Below are positions 26,380-35,942 of a DNA stretch of 64,000 nucleotides, in pieces. Positions within the stretch are counted from its first letter, which is position 1. Every line of letters begins with the position of its first letter. Origin of the DNA: Candidatus Brevundimonas colombiensis (GTDB lineage: Bacteria > Pseudomonadota > Alphaproteobacteria > Caulobacterales > Caulobacteraceae). Made by a program: the position numbers and the translations under genes. Below the pieces are notes generated by a model. It was not told the DNA's origin and made no database searches. It worked only from the letters and a program-made list of their open reading frames with translations. The stretch lies in contig CP119326.1 in NCBI GenBank assembly GCA_029202665.1, positions 3,224,001-3,288,000 on the forward strand, given 5' to 3'.

Positions 26380-27600
26380 ATGGATCTGAACTGGTCAGAC
26401 GCCGATCTCGAGTTTCGCGACGAGGTCCGGGCTTTTTTCGCAGAGAACCTGACGGACGACATTCGAGACGCGGGACGATTGATGACCAGCGTCTACGCCC
26501 AGCACGACGTCGCAATGAAATGGCAGACCATTCTGCACGCCAAGGGCTGGGTGGCCCCTGCATGGCCGGTCGAGAACGGCGGCTGCGGCTGGACAGTGCT
26601 GCAACGTTACATCTTCACGCGTGAACGCGTCGCCGCCGGCGCTCCGCCAGTGTCGCCCATGGGTGTTCAGATGTGTGGCCCAGCCCTGATCGGCTACGGC
26701 TCGGACGAACAGAAGGCCCATTTCCTGCCGCGCATGCTCAGCGGCGAGCATTTCTGGTGCCAGGGCTATTCCGAACCGGAGGCGGGCTCGGACCTCGCTT
26801 CGTTGCAGATGGAGGCCCTGGACGATGGGGATGATCTGATCTGCACCGGAACCAAGATCTGGACCACCCACGCCGACGAGGCGAACTGGATCTTCTGTCT
26901 GGTTCGCACATCCAAGGAGGATCGCCCGCAGAAGGGCATCACCTTTATCCTGATCGACATGACCACGCCCGGCATTTCGGTTCGCCCGATCGTCGCCCCC
27001 TCGGGCGAGCATATCCAGAACCAGGTGTTCTTCGATCAGGTCCGCGTCCCCAAGACCCAGGTCGTCGGGCGGATCGGCGAGGGATGGACCGTCGCCAAAT
27101 ACCTGCTGGAGTTTGAGCGCGGCGGCGTGGCCTATGCGCCGGAACTGCAGGAGCGGCTGGACCGCGTCGAGGCCTATGCGCGCCAAAGCCCTTGCGGGGG
27201 TTCCATGCTGGCCGAAACGCCCGGCTTCGCCCGCAAGCTGGCCGAGACCCGCGCCCGGCTGGCCGTGCTTGAGGTGTTCGAGTTCCGTGTCATGTCCGGC
27301 GCGACCGACGCCGCCTTGGCCGCCGCCGGTCCCTCGGCGATGAAGGTTCTCGGCACAGAGTTGAGCCAGCGCATAACCGAACTGGCGCTGGAAGCCGCCG
27401 GCGACTGGGGTCGCGCCTATCAGCCCGAGGCGGGTCGACCCGGCGGCGCGCCCCGACTGCCGCACGCTTCGGGCGTCGCGGGACCGATGTTCCCGGCGCT
27501 GGCCGGCATCCACTATCTGAACGACCGGGCGGGCTCCATCTATGCGGGCTCGAACGAGATTCAGCGCAACATCATCGCCAAGGCGGCATTGGGGCTCTGA
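26380..27600 (+). CDS. Acyl-CoA dehydrogenase (FadE-like, large-subunit type)
   Basis: ATG at 26380 follows CAGGA at a good distance; an earlier in-frame start at 26359 is weaker. The 406-residue flavoprotein has the family signatures WCQGYSEPEAGSDLASLQ, GTKIWTTHADEANWIF and SIYAGSNEIQRNIIAKAALG. The Glu used by medium-chain enzymes at YEGT is Ala here (YAGS), so the base may come from elsewhere or from a partner subunit. Known: these enzymes put a 2,3-double bond into acyl-CoA. The convergent neighbour is a smaller, non-identical acyl-CoA dehydrogenase, which suggests a heteromeric enzyme as in steroid-degrading bacteria. Confidence 0.9.
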   Translation: MDLNWSDADLEFRDEVRAFFAENLTDDIRDAGRLMTSVYAQHDVAMKWQTILHAKGWVAPAWPVENGGCGWTVLQRYIFTRERVAAGAPPVSPMGVQMCGPALIGYGSDEQKAHFLPRMLSGEHFWCQGYSEPEAGSDLASLQMEALDDGDDLICTGTKIWTTHADEANWIFCLVRTSKEDRPQKGITFILIDMTTPGISVRPIVAPSGEHIQNQVFFDQVRVPKTQVVGRIGEGWTVAKYLLEFERGGVAYAPELQERLDRVEAYARQSPCGGSMLAETPGFARKLAETRARLAVLEVFEFRVMSGATDAALAAAGPSAMKVLGTELSQRITELALEAAGDWGRAYQPEAGRPGGAPRLPHASGVAGPMFPALAGIHYLNDRAGSIYAGSNEIQRNIIAKAALGL

Positions 27601-27625
27601 CTGGAGGGGGCCGACGTCCGGACGA

Positions 27626-28759
27626 TCAAGCCGCCCGGACGTCGAGTTCTATGGTGCGGTCGAGGTGATGATCGCGCGTGCCCAACTGCGTCTCGATCAT
27701 CGCCGCGCGCTTGAAGTAACGCGTCACCTCGGTTTCCAGGCTCATGCCGAGCCCGCCATGCAGTTGTACGGCGTTCTGGCTGATGAACCGGCATGCGTCG
27801 CTGACCGCGACCTTGGCTGCCGAAACCGCCAAGGTCCGCTCGCGATCCGGCTTGTCGAGACTGAGCGTTGCGAGAACCGCCGCCGAGCGGGCCAGTTCGA
27901 ACTGGATGAACATGTCCGCCATCCGGTGCTGCAAGGCCTGGAACCGTCCGATCGCCTGGCCGAACTGACGCCGCTCCTTGGCGAAGGCGACGGTGTCGTC
28001 CAGCATGCGACGCAGCACGCCGACCGCTTCGGCGCACAGGGCCGCCGTGGCTTCGTCCAGAACCAGCGCGATCAAAGGTCCCGCCTCATGCTCGACGCCG
28101 ATCAGGCTGTCTGTCGATAGGCTCACCCCGTCCAGCACAACCTCGGCCGCCCAGCGCTCGTCCAGCGTCGCAACGTCGCGCAGGATCAGACCGGGCGTAT
28201 CCCGCTCGACCAGAAACAATGACAGACCGTTGGCCTGACCGTCGTCGCCTCGCGTGCGGGCCGCGACAATCAGCGACTGGGCCGACGCGCCCGGCGTCAC
28301 CAGACCCTTGCCGCCGGTCAGAAGCCAACCGTCGCCGTCGCGTTCGGCGCGCGTGGCGCAGAAGCGCCAGTCGGCACGGCCCGCCGGTTCGGTCAGGGCC
28401 GGAGCAACAATGGCCGCCCCTTCCCCAATCGCTTGCGCCAGGGCGCGCGCCCGAGGCTGGTCGCAGCGGCGCAGCAAACCCGCCGCCGTCACCACAGTCT
28501 CCAGATAGGGTTCGGTCAGCAGGGCTTCGCCGAACGCCTCCATCACCACCATGACGTCAGCCGCCTCGCCGCCGAGACCGCCGAGGTCTTCGGGCAGGGC
28601 CAGGGCCAGTACGCCCAGCGCCTCGCCCATATCACGCCACACCGCCGTCGGCCCCGGCGCGCCTGGCGCCTCCGCCATGCCGCTGGCCGACAGGCGCGCC
28701 AGGAAGGTGCGCACGCTATCGGCCAGTTGGGTCTGGGTTTCGCTGAGCGTGAGGTCCAT
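27626..28759 (-). CDS. Acyl-CoA dehydrogenase (small-subunit type)
   Basis: The 377-residue protein has the acyl-CoA dehydrogenase fold from MDLTLSETQTQLADSVRTF to a C-terminus with AVQLHGGLGMSLETEVTRYF and KRAAMIETQLG. It lacks the YxG(T/S)xEI segment with its nearby acidic residue, typical of the partner chain in heteromeric dehydrogenases such as the ChsE1-ChsE2 type. It overlaps the aldehyde dehydrogenase stop by one base (TGATG), so it is co-transcribed with that gene. Inferred: forms a mixed complex with a YAGS- or YGGA-type subunit encoded nearby. Confidence 0.88.
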   Translation of the reverse strand: MDLTLSETQTQLADSVRTFLARLSASGMAEAPGAPGPTAVWRDMGEALGVLALALPEDLGGLGGEAADVMVVMEAFGEALLTEPYLETVVTAAGLLRRCDQPRARALAQAIGEGAAIVAPALTEPAGRADWRFCATRAERDGDGWLLTGGKGLVTPGASAQSLIVAARTRGDDGQANGLSLFLVERDTPGLILRDVATLDERWAAEVVLDGVSLSTDSLIGVEHEAGPLIALVLDEATAALCAEAVGVLRRMLDDTVAFAKERRQFGQAIGRFQALQHRMADMFIQFELARSAAVLATLSLDKPDRERTLAVSAAKVAVSDACRFISQNAVQLHGGLGMSLETEVTRYFKRAAMIETQLGTRDHHLDRTIELDVRAA

Positions 28760-30177
28760 CAGACAGTCTTTGGAATGAAGATCGCCTTCGGCACGGTGAA
28801 CTCCAGCAGACCAGCCAGGCCGTTTTCAACGCCGAAGCCCGATTGCTTGTGACCGGCCAGAGGCGTGAAGGGCGTGGACTGCAGGTTCTGGTTGATCCAG
28901 ACCGTGCCGGTCTCAAGCCGATGGGCGATCTCTACCGCCTTGTCGATGTCCTTGGACCAGACGGCGCCGGCCAGACCGTAGTCACTGTCATTGGCCCGCT
29001 CGATCACCTCGTCGATTGAGCTGAAACGCAGCAGCGGCAGGATGGGACCGAAGGCCTCCTCGACCACGACGCGCGCGTCGTCAGGCGGATTGTCGACCAG
29101 GGTCAACGGAATGAAATAGCCGGCGTTGGGGACCGAGCCGCCTTCAAGAACCGTATAGCCGTTCTTGCGGCTGTCTTCGATCAGGTCCTGGACCCGGCGG
29201 AACTGCGGCGCATTCTGCACCGGCCCGATGACCATCCCGTCCTTCGAGCCCTCGCCCACGGGAATGGTCTGGGCGATCTGATGCAGCTTGTCGCGCAGGG
29301 CGTCATAGATGTCTTCGTGAATATAGAGCCGCTTGGTCGCCACGCAGATCTGGGCCGTGTTCCAGAAGGCGCCCATGAACAACTGCATGGCCACCTCGTC
29401 CAGATCGACGTCAGGCAGGACGATGGCCGCGTCGTTGCCGCCCAGCTCCAGCGTAATGCGCTTGAGGTCCTTGGCCGCCGATTCCATCACGCGTCGGCCG
29501 GTCGCGGTCGAGCCAGTGAAGGAAATCTTGTGGAAGCCGGGGTGTGACGTCATCCACGGGCCCAACTCATCGCCGCCGGCGATGATGTTGAGCACCCCCT
29601 TGGGGAAGACATCGAGCAGGATTTCGCCAAGCTTCAGCGTCGTCAAGGGGGTGAAGGGCGAGGGTTTCAGCACCACCGTATTGCCCGCCATCAGCGAGGG
29701 ACCGATCTTCCAGGTCGCCAGCAGGAAAGGGAAGTTCCACGGAACGATGGCGCAGACCACGCCCAGGGGCTCATGGTGGACTTCGACGCGGCGGCGCTTG
29801 CTGTCCTCGGTCACTTCGATCGGGATATCCAGTTTGGCCGTCGCGCGGAACCAGCCGGCGCCGCCCAGCACTTCTTCGCGCGCCATGGCCAGGGGACGCC
29901 CCTGCTCGCGCATGAACAGGGCGCCGAGTTCGTCGGCGTTCGCCTCGATCGCTTCGGCGGCCTTGACCAACAGGGCTTTGCGCTCTTCCAGCGGCACAGC
30001 GCGCCACGACTGCTGCGCCAAAGTGGCTGCGGCCACCGCGCGGTCCAGATCGGCCGCCGTCGCCGCAGGCGCCTTGGCGAAGACTTCGCCGGTCGCCGGG
30101 TTGACGACGTCGAACGTCGCCTCGGCGGGCACGGCCTCGCCGTCGATTGTCATCCGATAGTCGTTAGCGAAATCCAT
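28759..30177 (-). CDS. Aldehyde dehydrogenase (NAD(P)-dependent)
   Basis: The 472-residue protein has the ALDH signatures. The NAD-binding segment holds VCAIVPWNFPFLLATWKI and FTGSTATGRRVMES, the catalytic Glu is in ITLELGGNDAAIVL, and the nucleophilic Cys in WNTAQICVATKRLYI. The C-terminal part includes EEAFGPILPLLRFSS and the Asn/Phe elements. Known: oxidises aldehydes to carboxylates. Inferred role: makes the acid that the CoA ligases of this locus activate, after P450/GMC formation of an alcohol and aldehyde. It is first in a two-gene operon and has a regulon palindrome about 95 bases upstream. Confidence 0.93.
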   Translation of the reverse strand: MDFANDYRMTIDGEAVPAEATFDVVNPATGEVFAKAPAATAADLDRAVAAATLAQQSWRAVPLEERKALLVKAAEAIEANADELGALFMREQGRPLAMAREEVLGGAGWFRATAKLDIPIEVTEDSKRRRVEVHHEPLGVVCAIVPWNFPFLLATWKIGPSLMAGNTVVLKPSPFTPLTTLKLGEILLDVFPKGVLNIIAGGDELGPWMTSHPGFHKISFTGSTATGRRVMESAAKDLKRITLELGGNDAAIVLPDVDLDEVAMQLFMGAFWNTAQICVATKRLYIHEDIYDALRDKLHQIAQTIPVGEGSKDGMVIGPVQNAPQFRRVQDLIEDSRKNGYTVLEGGSVPNAGYFIPLTLVDNPPDDARVVVEEAFGPILPLLRFSSIDEVIERANDSDYGLAGAVWSKDIDKAVEIAHRLETGTVWINQNLQSTPFTPLAGHKQSGFGVENGLAGLLEFTVPKAIFIPKTV

Positions 30178-30271
30178 GACGCTTCCTCACCCGTGATCTG
30201 GGCGCCGAAGGCTGTTCATTCAGCCTGTTCCGGCGGATTGGTCCGAAAGATATCGCAGGCCCGAACACATA

Positions 30272-30289
30272 TCTAGTCGATTGATTGAA
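30272..30289. promoter_or_regulatory. Shared regulon palindrome, copy 3 (aldehyde dehydrogenase promoter)
   Basis: TCTAGTCGATTGATTGAA matches 14 of 18 consensus positions, 95 bases before the aldehyde dehydrogenase start. Confidence 0.6.
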
Positions 30290-30384
30290 ATTACGGCAGA
30301 GGCGTAGAGGGGTGAGCTTTCGCCCAGCGGATAGGGAAGCTGTCCCTGAAACGCCGGTGATCCACGACCTCGTCGAATGCAGAA

Positions 30385-30408
30385 GGCCGGTCCATCACTG
30401 GACCGGCC
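30385..30408 (-). terminator. Intrinsic terminator of the ligase/thiolase/flavoprotein operon
   Basis: A perfect 10-bp stem (GGCCGGTCCA with its complement, TCAC loop) sits 18 bases past the flavoprotein stop. On the minus strand it is followed by TTCTGCATT. Confidence 0.75.
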
Positions 30409-30426
30409 CCTTCCATGCGCCTTAGA

Positions 30427-31404
30427 TCAAGCAGCGACGCTCATGCCCGACAGGCGCTGACGGATCACCGCCTCGGCGTCGCTGACGATACGCTCGACCA
30501 ACTCCCTGACCGTCGGCACGTCGTGGATCAGGCCCTGCACCGTGCCGGCCGTCCAGACGCCATGATCCAGGTCACCCGTCGCCAGCCCCTCGCGACCGCG
30601 CGCGCCCTTGACCAGATGCGCCACGTCCTCGAACGGCCGACCTTCGCTCTCCAACCGCAGCACTTCCTGACTGACGGCGTTGCGGGCCACACGGGCGCTG
30701 TTGCGATAGGTGCGGAAGATGATGTCCGTCGCCCGCTCGTCGTTGGCCACCATGGCCTGCTTGAAAGCGTCGTGGATCGGGGCCTCAACCGAGGCGCAGA
30801 AGCGCGTTCCCATGTTGATCCCGTCCGCGCCCAGAGCCAGAGCCGCCGCCAGACCGCGCCCGTCGCCAAACCCGCCCGACGCCAGGATCGGCACGCTCAG
30901 CCGGTCCGCCGCCGCGGGGATAAGCACCAGGCCCGGCACGTCGTCCTCGCCCGGGTGGCCGGCGCATTCGAAACCGTCGATTGAGATGGCGTCCACCCCC
31001 ATCCGCTCGGCAGACAGGGCGTGGCGGACAGCCGTGCATTTGTGGATGATCTTGACCCCGTTGGCCTTGAAGTCATCGATATGCTCCTGCGGCTTGTAGC
31101 CCGCCGTCTCGACGATGGTGACGCCGCTTTCGATGATGGCGCGGCGGTACTCGGCATAGGGCGGGGGATTGATCGACGGCAGGATGGTCAGGTTCACGCC
31201 GAACGGCTTGTCCGTCCTCTCGCGCGTCCGCGCGATCTCCTTCGCCAGCGCTTCGGGCGTCGGCTGGGTCAGGGCGGTGAGGAAGCCCAAGGCCCCGGCG
31301 TTGGCCACCGCCGACACCAGTTCGGTCGTGCCGACCCACTGCATCCCACCTTGGGCGATGGGGTGCTCGACGCCGAACAGCTCGGTGAAACGTGTCTTCA
31401 GCAT
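30427..31404 (-). CDS. Nitronate monooxygenase-like FMN protein
   Basis: The start at 31404 shares one base with the stop of the upstream fusion gene (TGATG), indicating coupled translation. The 325-residue TIM-barrel protein begins with TRFTELFGVEHPIAQGGMQW and has the family motifs GFECAGHPGEDD and ASGGFGDGRGLAAALALGAD with GTRF. Known: the family includes nitronate monooxygenases and FabK-like enoyl reductases and is over-annotated as the former. Inferred: a flavin-dependent step on a CoA or ketone intermediate. The true substrate is open. Confidence 0.85.
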   Translation of the reverse strand: MLKTRFTELFGVEHPIAQGGMQWVGTTELVSAVANAGALGFLTALTQPTPEALAKEIARTRERTDKPFGVNLTILPSINPPPYAEYRRAIIESGVTIVETAGYKPQEHIDDFKANGVKIIHKCTAVRHALSAERMGVDAISIDGFECAGHPGEDDVPGLVLIPAAADRLSVPILASGGFGDGRGLAAALALGADGINMGTRFCASVEAPIHDAFKQAMVANDERATDIIFRTYRNSARVARNAVSQEVLRLESEGRPFEDVAHLVKGARGREGLATGDLDHGVWTAGTVQGLIHDVPTVRELVERIVSDAEAVIRQRLSGMSVAA

Positions 31405-33722
31405 CAGCGTCCCTTCCATTGCGGCGTGCGCTTCTGGGCGAAGGCCGTTGGCCCTTCACGCACGTCAGCCGAACGGAACAGGGCGCGCACGGCCGGGTAT
31501 CGGTTTTGTTGAACGGTGGCGTCGGCGACGGTCGTATCCAGCGCCTTCTGCACGATCTGCTTGGAGGCGCGCAGCGACATCGGGCTGCACTCCAGCATCT
31601 GCGCGGCCCAGCGGCGCGCGGCAGCCAGCGCCTCGCCGTCCGCCACGACCTGGTTGACGAAGCCCAGGCGTTCCCCCTCGGCCGCCTTCACGCGTCGCCC
31701 GGTCAGGATCATGCCCATGGCCTGTTTCAGGCCGATCTGCTGCGGCAGCCGCAGCAGACCGCCCGCCAGGGCCGCCAGACCCACGCGCGGCTCCGGCAAG
31801 GCGAAGACCGCCCCCTCGCCCGCCACGATGAGGTCGCAAGCCAGGGCGATCTCAAAGCCGCCGCCCATGGCCACCCCCTCGACCGCTGCGATCACCGGCT
31901 TGTCCAGATCGAAGCGAGCCGTCAGACCAGCGAACCCGGTGACGGGCGTCTCCAGCGGCTCGCCGCGCGCCATAGAAATGGCCGTGGCTTTCAAGTCGTT
32001 GCCCGCCGAAAAAGCCTTGCCGCCCGCGCCGGTCAGGATGGCGACCCATTGGTCGGGATCGGCGGCGAAGGCGTCGAAGATTTCGGCCAACTCAGCATTG
32101 GCTTGGGGGTGCAGCGCGTTCATCGCGTCTGCGCGATCAATGGTGACGATGGTCAGCGGTCCCTCGCGATCAACCCTGGCGAACCGGAGCGGACGCGACC
32201 GGGCTTGATCACCCGCTTCCCACACCAGCTTGCCGAAGGCGTCGAGGCGAACAAAGCCCGACGCCCCCACCGCCGACCGATCGGTCGAACGCAGCAGGTC
32301 CAGGCTTTCCGTATCGCTGGCGATGACCCGCGCCATCGTCCGCGCCCCGGTCGGCGTTCTCAGGATGACCACGCCCTGCAGCGGCTCGCCGTCGCGGGCA
32401 TAGGTGATCGTATAGGTCTCGATCGCCGCCGGTCCCTCATAGGTCTCGAGCAATTCGGGAATGGGACCGCGCTCCGCCTCGGCCCGGTCCTGTACCGAAT
32501 AGTCCAGAGCCAGCGGCCTGGGCGCCGGACGGTGGCTGACCACAAGGGCGTGGTGCTTGTTGACGTAGCCGCCCTGCCCATAAAGCAGACCAACCTCCTC
32601 GCGCGCCGCCCGCAGCTGCCGGGTCATCGCGCAGACCGCGTGGGTCATGTAGTTGTTCAGCGGACCGCCGAAGAAGGTCAGGCCGCCCGCCACCGTCGGG
32701 ACGGTGGCCTCGAGGTCCAGTCCCAGGGTGCGCAGCGCCATTTTCGGAACCACCGGGAAACAGCTGTACAGTTCCAGCCGGTCAAAGGCCTTGGCGTCGC
32801 CGCCGACGATCTCGACCGCCGCCTCCAGCGCCGCCTTCTGGGCGGTGGAGTGATCATAGGCGTCGCGCAGCAGATAGTCTTCCGGCTCGCTGGCCGCCGC
32901 CCCGCCCCAGATATGAATAATCCGATCCTCGGGAACACCCGCAGCGCGCGCCGCCGCCAGGCTGGCCACGATAACCGCGCCCGACTGGTTCACACTGGGG
33001 TTGGCCACCATGAATTTCGGATAGGGCCAGTTGATCAGGCGGTTGTCCGCCGACGGCGCGCCGATGGTGTCGGCGTCCGGCGCGGTTTTGATCCAGGCCC
33101 CGTCGTTGGTCGCCGCCACGGCGGCGTAACGGCTCCACAGCAGGGCGGACTCGCCTTGCGCCTCAGCCGGCGTCTGGCCCCATGCGGCCTGGGCGGCGAC
33201 TTCGTAGAAGGGATAGACCTGCGCCGGATCCATCATGCCCAGCGCCTTGGCCGGTCGGCTCATGGCGTAACGGCTGGCCGGGAAGGCCACGCTATCTTCC
33301 GCCGAGACTTGAGGCGTCCAGTTCAGACGCGCCTTGTCTTTCCGCGCGCGGTTGCGGGCGTTCATCGCCTCGCCGCCGACGATCAAGGCCACGTTCTGCT
33401 CGCCACGCGCGATCCGCACGGCGGCTTCGTGGATCAGACGGATCGGTGTCTCGCCGCCCATGCTGGCGTTGGTGCGGCGCGCAGGCGCGATGCCCAGCTT
33501 TTCACACAACAGGTTGACCGGATCGGCGTATCGCCAGCTGATCAGGCCGATCAATTCAATCGACTCGGCCTTTGACAGCAGGTCGCCGCCCGCGTCCCGC
33601 TCGGCTGCGCGCAGGGCCTCGGCCATCGACGCCACCGGTTCGAGCGCTTGGGTCACGTCGGCGGGGCGGTCGATGAACTCGCCGACGCCGACGATTACGG
33701 GCGTGGTTTCAGGCCTGCTCAT
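31404..33722 (-). CDS. Thiolase-like (TLP1-type) / enoyl-CoA hydratase fusion protein
   Basis: This single 772-residue frame has three parts. Residues 1 to about 405 are a thiolase-like domain (PVIVGVGEFIDRPAD, RRTNASMGGETPIRLIHEAA, VANPSVNQSGAVIV, GPLNNYMTHA). About 410-505 resemble the extra C-terminal domain of thiolase-like protein type 1 (YTITYARDGEPLQGVVILRT). About 515-772 is a crotonase (VTIDRADAMNALHPQAN, GGKAFSAGNDLK, AVEGVAMGGGFEIALACDL). In the crotonase, LPEPRVGL keeps one Glu, but the second hydratase Glu position reads Gly (AMGMILTG). The thiolase part lacks an obvious nucleophilic Cys at the usual site. It overlaps the upstream ligase gene by 14 bases. Inferred: two consecutive chain-shortening steps. 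Confidence 0.87.
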   Translation of the reverse strand: MSRPETTPVIVGVGEFIDRPADVTQALEPVASMAEALRAAERDAGGDLLSKAESIELIGLISWRYADPVNLLCEKLGIAPARRTNASMGGETPIRLIHEAAVRIARGEQNVALIVGGEAMNARNRARKDKARLNWTPQVSAEDSVAFPASRYAMSRPAKALGMMDPAQVYPFYEVAAQAAWGQTPAEAQGESALLWSRYAAVAATNDGAWIKTAPDADTIGAPSADNRLINWPYPKFMVANPSVNQSGAVIVASLAAARAAGVPEDRIIHIWGGAAASEPEDYLLRDAYDHSTAQKAALEAAVEIVGGDAKAFDRLELYSCFPVVPKMALRTLGLDLEATVPTVAGGLTFFGGPLNNYMTHAVCAMTRQLRAAREEVGLLYGQGGYVNKHHALVVSHRPAPRPLALDYSVQDRAEAERGPIPELLETYEGPAAIETYTITYARDGEPLQGVVILRTPTGARTMARVIASDTESLDLLRSTDRSAVGASGFVRLDAFGKLVWEAGDQARSRPLRFARVDREGPLTIVTIDRADAMNALHPQANAELAEIFDAFAADPDQWVAILTGAGGKAFSAGNDLKATAISMARGEPLETPVTGFAGLTARFDLDKPVIAAVEGVAMGGGFEIALACDLIVAGEGAVFALPEPRVGLAALAGGLLRLPQQIGLKQAMGMILTGRRVKAAEGERLGFVNQVVADGEALAAARRWAAQMLECSPMSLRASKQIVQKALDTTVADATVQQNRYPAVRALFRSADVREGPTAFAQKRTPQWKGR

Positions 33723-35904
33723 GGCTGTCCTCCCAGATCACGAGGCCATCCAGGGCCTCGATGCGGTCGCCATTGCCAAGCAACGGATTCACTTCCAGCG
33801 ACACCAGATCGGAGCCTAGCGCCAGGGCCGCCTCGCCGATGGCGACGATAGCGCGAGCGGCGGCGGCGCGATCCACCGCGGCCGCGCCCCGGAACCCGTC
33901 CAGCAGCACCTTGCCGCGCAGTTCGTCCATCATCTCCAGAGCGTCCGCCTCGGTGATCGGCAGCAGACGCAGGGACGTGTCCTTCAACGCTTCGACCAAG
34001 ACCCCGCCCAGACCGACGGCGATGGCCGGTCCCCACTGCGGGTCCTTCAACGTGCCGACGAACAGTTCGACGCCCGCCGAACGCATCGGCGAGACGATGA
34101 CGCCGTCGATACGCGCTTCCGGCCTGGCCGCCGCAACCCGGGCGCGGATATCGGCATAGGCTCCGGCCACCGCCTCATCGCCGCTCAGCCGCAGAGCGAC
34201 GCCGCCGACCTCGGTCTTGTGGGGAATATCGGGCGAGGCGATCTTCAACACCGCCGGACTGTCGAAGCCGCGCGCCGTGTCGACCGCCTGTTCGGCGCTG
34301 GTCGCGACCACGCCCGGAATGACGGGCACGCCGTGCGAGGCCAGATAGTCCAGCACCCCACGCTCGCCGCCGCCGACTTCAGGGCGCCCGCCAGCGGCCC
34401 GGCCCAGATCGAGCGGCCGCGCTTTCGCCGACGACCAGCGGAACAGATGGCCTATCGCCGTCAGGGCGTGACGCAATCCCCCGCCGGAATAGGCGACGCC
34501 CGCCGCATCCGTCATGCCGCGTCCCTCGCCGCTGACCGGCGAGAAGGTGTGACTGAACATCAGGCCCGGCGTGGCGGCGTCCTTGATCCCCTGCCCCACC
34601 GCATCGATGAAACGGGCGGCGAAGCCGCGCGCATCAGCCTTGGCCGGGGCGTCGAAAACGAAGGACACCAGACCGATTGACGGATCGTTCGAAATGACGC
34701 GCAGGGCCTTGGCGATCAGGTCCGGCTGCGTCATCGCCGCGCCTGTCGTGTCCAGCGGATTGTTGGGCGTGGCGTAGGACGGCAGGGCTTCGCGCAGCGC
34801 CGTCAGGGTTTCGGGCGCCAGGGTCGGCAAGGACAACCCCTCCACCTCGGCCTGATCGACGGCGATCTCGCAAAGGCCGCCCGACATGGCCATCATGGCC
34901 AGACCCGGACGCTCGACCTTGCCGATGCGACCGATGACATCAGCGGTGACGACGAGCTCCTCCAGCGACCTGACCCGCACCACGCCCAGACGGCGACACA
35001 GAGCGTCGAACACGCGGTCATCGCCAACAAGAGAACCCGTATGAGCCTGGGCCGCTGCAGCCGCAGCCTCGCTGGTCCCGACCTTCAGCACCACCACGGC
35101 CTTGCCGGCGGCGTTGGCGGCCTCGACCGCGCGGACGAATCCGACAGGATCGCGCACTGTCTCCAGGAACAGGGCGATGGCGCGCGCCTCCGACCGATGC
35201 GCCAGATACTCGATGGCGTCGGCGATGGTGAGGTCCGCCTCATTGCCGGTCGAGATCATATGGGTCAGGGCGATCCGCTGTTGATAGGCGAACTGCTCCA
35301 TCTGGCTGGCCAAGGCGCCGCTCTGGGACACCACGGCCAGGGTCGGGTTGGGCATGGGACGGCGCAGCGGCGTCGTCCAGATCGGTGTGCCGTCGGCGAA
35401 GTTGGCGAAGCCGAGGCAGTTGGGACCGAGGATACGGATACCCGATTCGCGCGCCGCCGCCGTCAGGGCCGCTTGTCGCTGAGCGCCGTCATCGCCGGTC
35501 TCGGCGAAGCCCGCCGACAGGATCACCGCGCCGCCGACCCCAGCCGTCTTCAAGTCCTGCAAGGTATCAGCCAGGGCAGCTTCCGGCACCATCAGCAGCG
35601 CCGCATCGATCGGCTCGCCAATGGCGGCGATGGACGTCGCCGCCTCGACGCCATGGATGACGCCGCCCTTTGGATTGACAGTAACGACGCGCCCTTCGAA
35701 GCCTGCGCGTTTCAGATTATCGAAGGCCGACACCGACCAGATCGACCGGTCCGAGGCGCCGACCAGGGCGATCGACCGCGGTCGGAACAGACGATCCAGC
35801 GACTGCAGCCGCTCCTGAAGATCAGTATCTTTATGCAAAGCCGTTTCCCCGTTCAGGCCCGCCCGAGACAAGGCCCGGCGCGTCGCTCTCTTGAGCAAAA
35901 CCAT
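33709..35904 (-). CDS. NDP-forming acyl-CoA ligase (acetate-CoA ligase family, fused subunits)
   Basis: The 731-residue protein has a CoA-binding Rossmann domain (LFRPRSIALVGASDRSIWSV, VVTVNPKGG), then a succinyl-CoA-ligase-like domain with SQSGALASQMEQFAYQQRIA. The phosphohistidine region is AQAHTGSLVGDD. The C-terminal ATP-grasp part includes SPAVLKIASPDIPHKTEVGG and IGLGGVLVEALKD-like elements. Known: such fused ligases make acyl-CoA from acid, CoA and a nucleoside triphosphate through a phosphohistidine. The locus also has an AMP-forming ligase, so two acids may be activated. A regulon palindrome lies 15 bases upstream of the ATG. Confidence 0.87.
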   Translation of the reverse strand: MVLLKRATRRALSRAGLNGETALHKDTDLQERLQSLDRLFRPRSIALVGASDRSIWSVSAFDNLKRAGFEGRVVTVNPKGGVIHGVEAATSIAAIGEPIDAALLMVPEAALADTLQDLKTAGVGGAVILSAGFAETGDDGAQRQAALTAAARESGIRILGPNCLGFANFADGTPIWTTPLRRPMPNPTLAVVSQSGALASQMEQFAYQQRIALTHMISTGNEADLTIADAIEYLAHRSEARAIALFLETVRDPVGFVRAVEAANAAGKAVVVLKVGTSEAAAAAAQAHTGSLVGDDRVFDALCRRLGVVRVRSLEELVVTADVIGRIGKVERPGLAMMAMSGGLCEIAVDQAEVEGLSLPTLAPETLTALREALPSYATPNNPLDTTGAAMTQPDLIAKALRVISNDPSIGLVSFVFDAPAKADARGFAARFIDAVGQGIKDAATPGLMFSHTFSPVSGEGRGMTDAAGVAYSGGGLRHALTAIGHLFRWSSAKARPLDLGRAAGGRPEVGGGERGVLDYLASHGVPVIPGVVATSAEQAVDTARGFDSPAVLKIASPDIPHKTEVGGVALRLSGDEAVAGAYADIRARVAAARPEARIDGVIVSPMRSAGVELFVGTLKDPQWGPAIAVGLGGVLVEALKDTSLRLLPITEADALEMMDELRGKVLLDGFRGAAAVDRAAAARAIVAIGEAALALGSDLVSLEVNPLLGNGDRIEALDGLVIWEDSHEQA

Positions 35905-35918
35905 AATGAGGCGACGAT

Positions 35919-35936
35919 TTTAATCAATCGATTATC
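35919..35936. promoter_or_regulatory. Shared regulon palindrome, copy 4 (NDP-forming ligase operon)
   Basis: TTTAATCAATCGATTATC matches 15 of 18 consensus positions, in the 38-base gap before the ligase gene. The bases that follow (TATCTATCAG) recur near 55290. Confidence 0.6.
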
Positions 35937-35942
35937 TATCAG

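Noticed and set aside
27613..27643. Nine-base inverted repeat (GACGTCCGG) between convergent acyl-CoA dehydrogenase genes
   Set aside because: It overlaps the end of a coding region, has a 13-base loop and no T-run, so I did not call a terminator.
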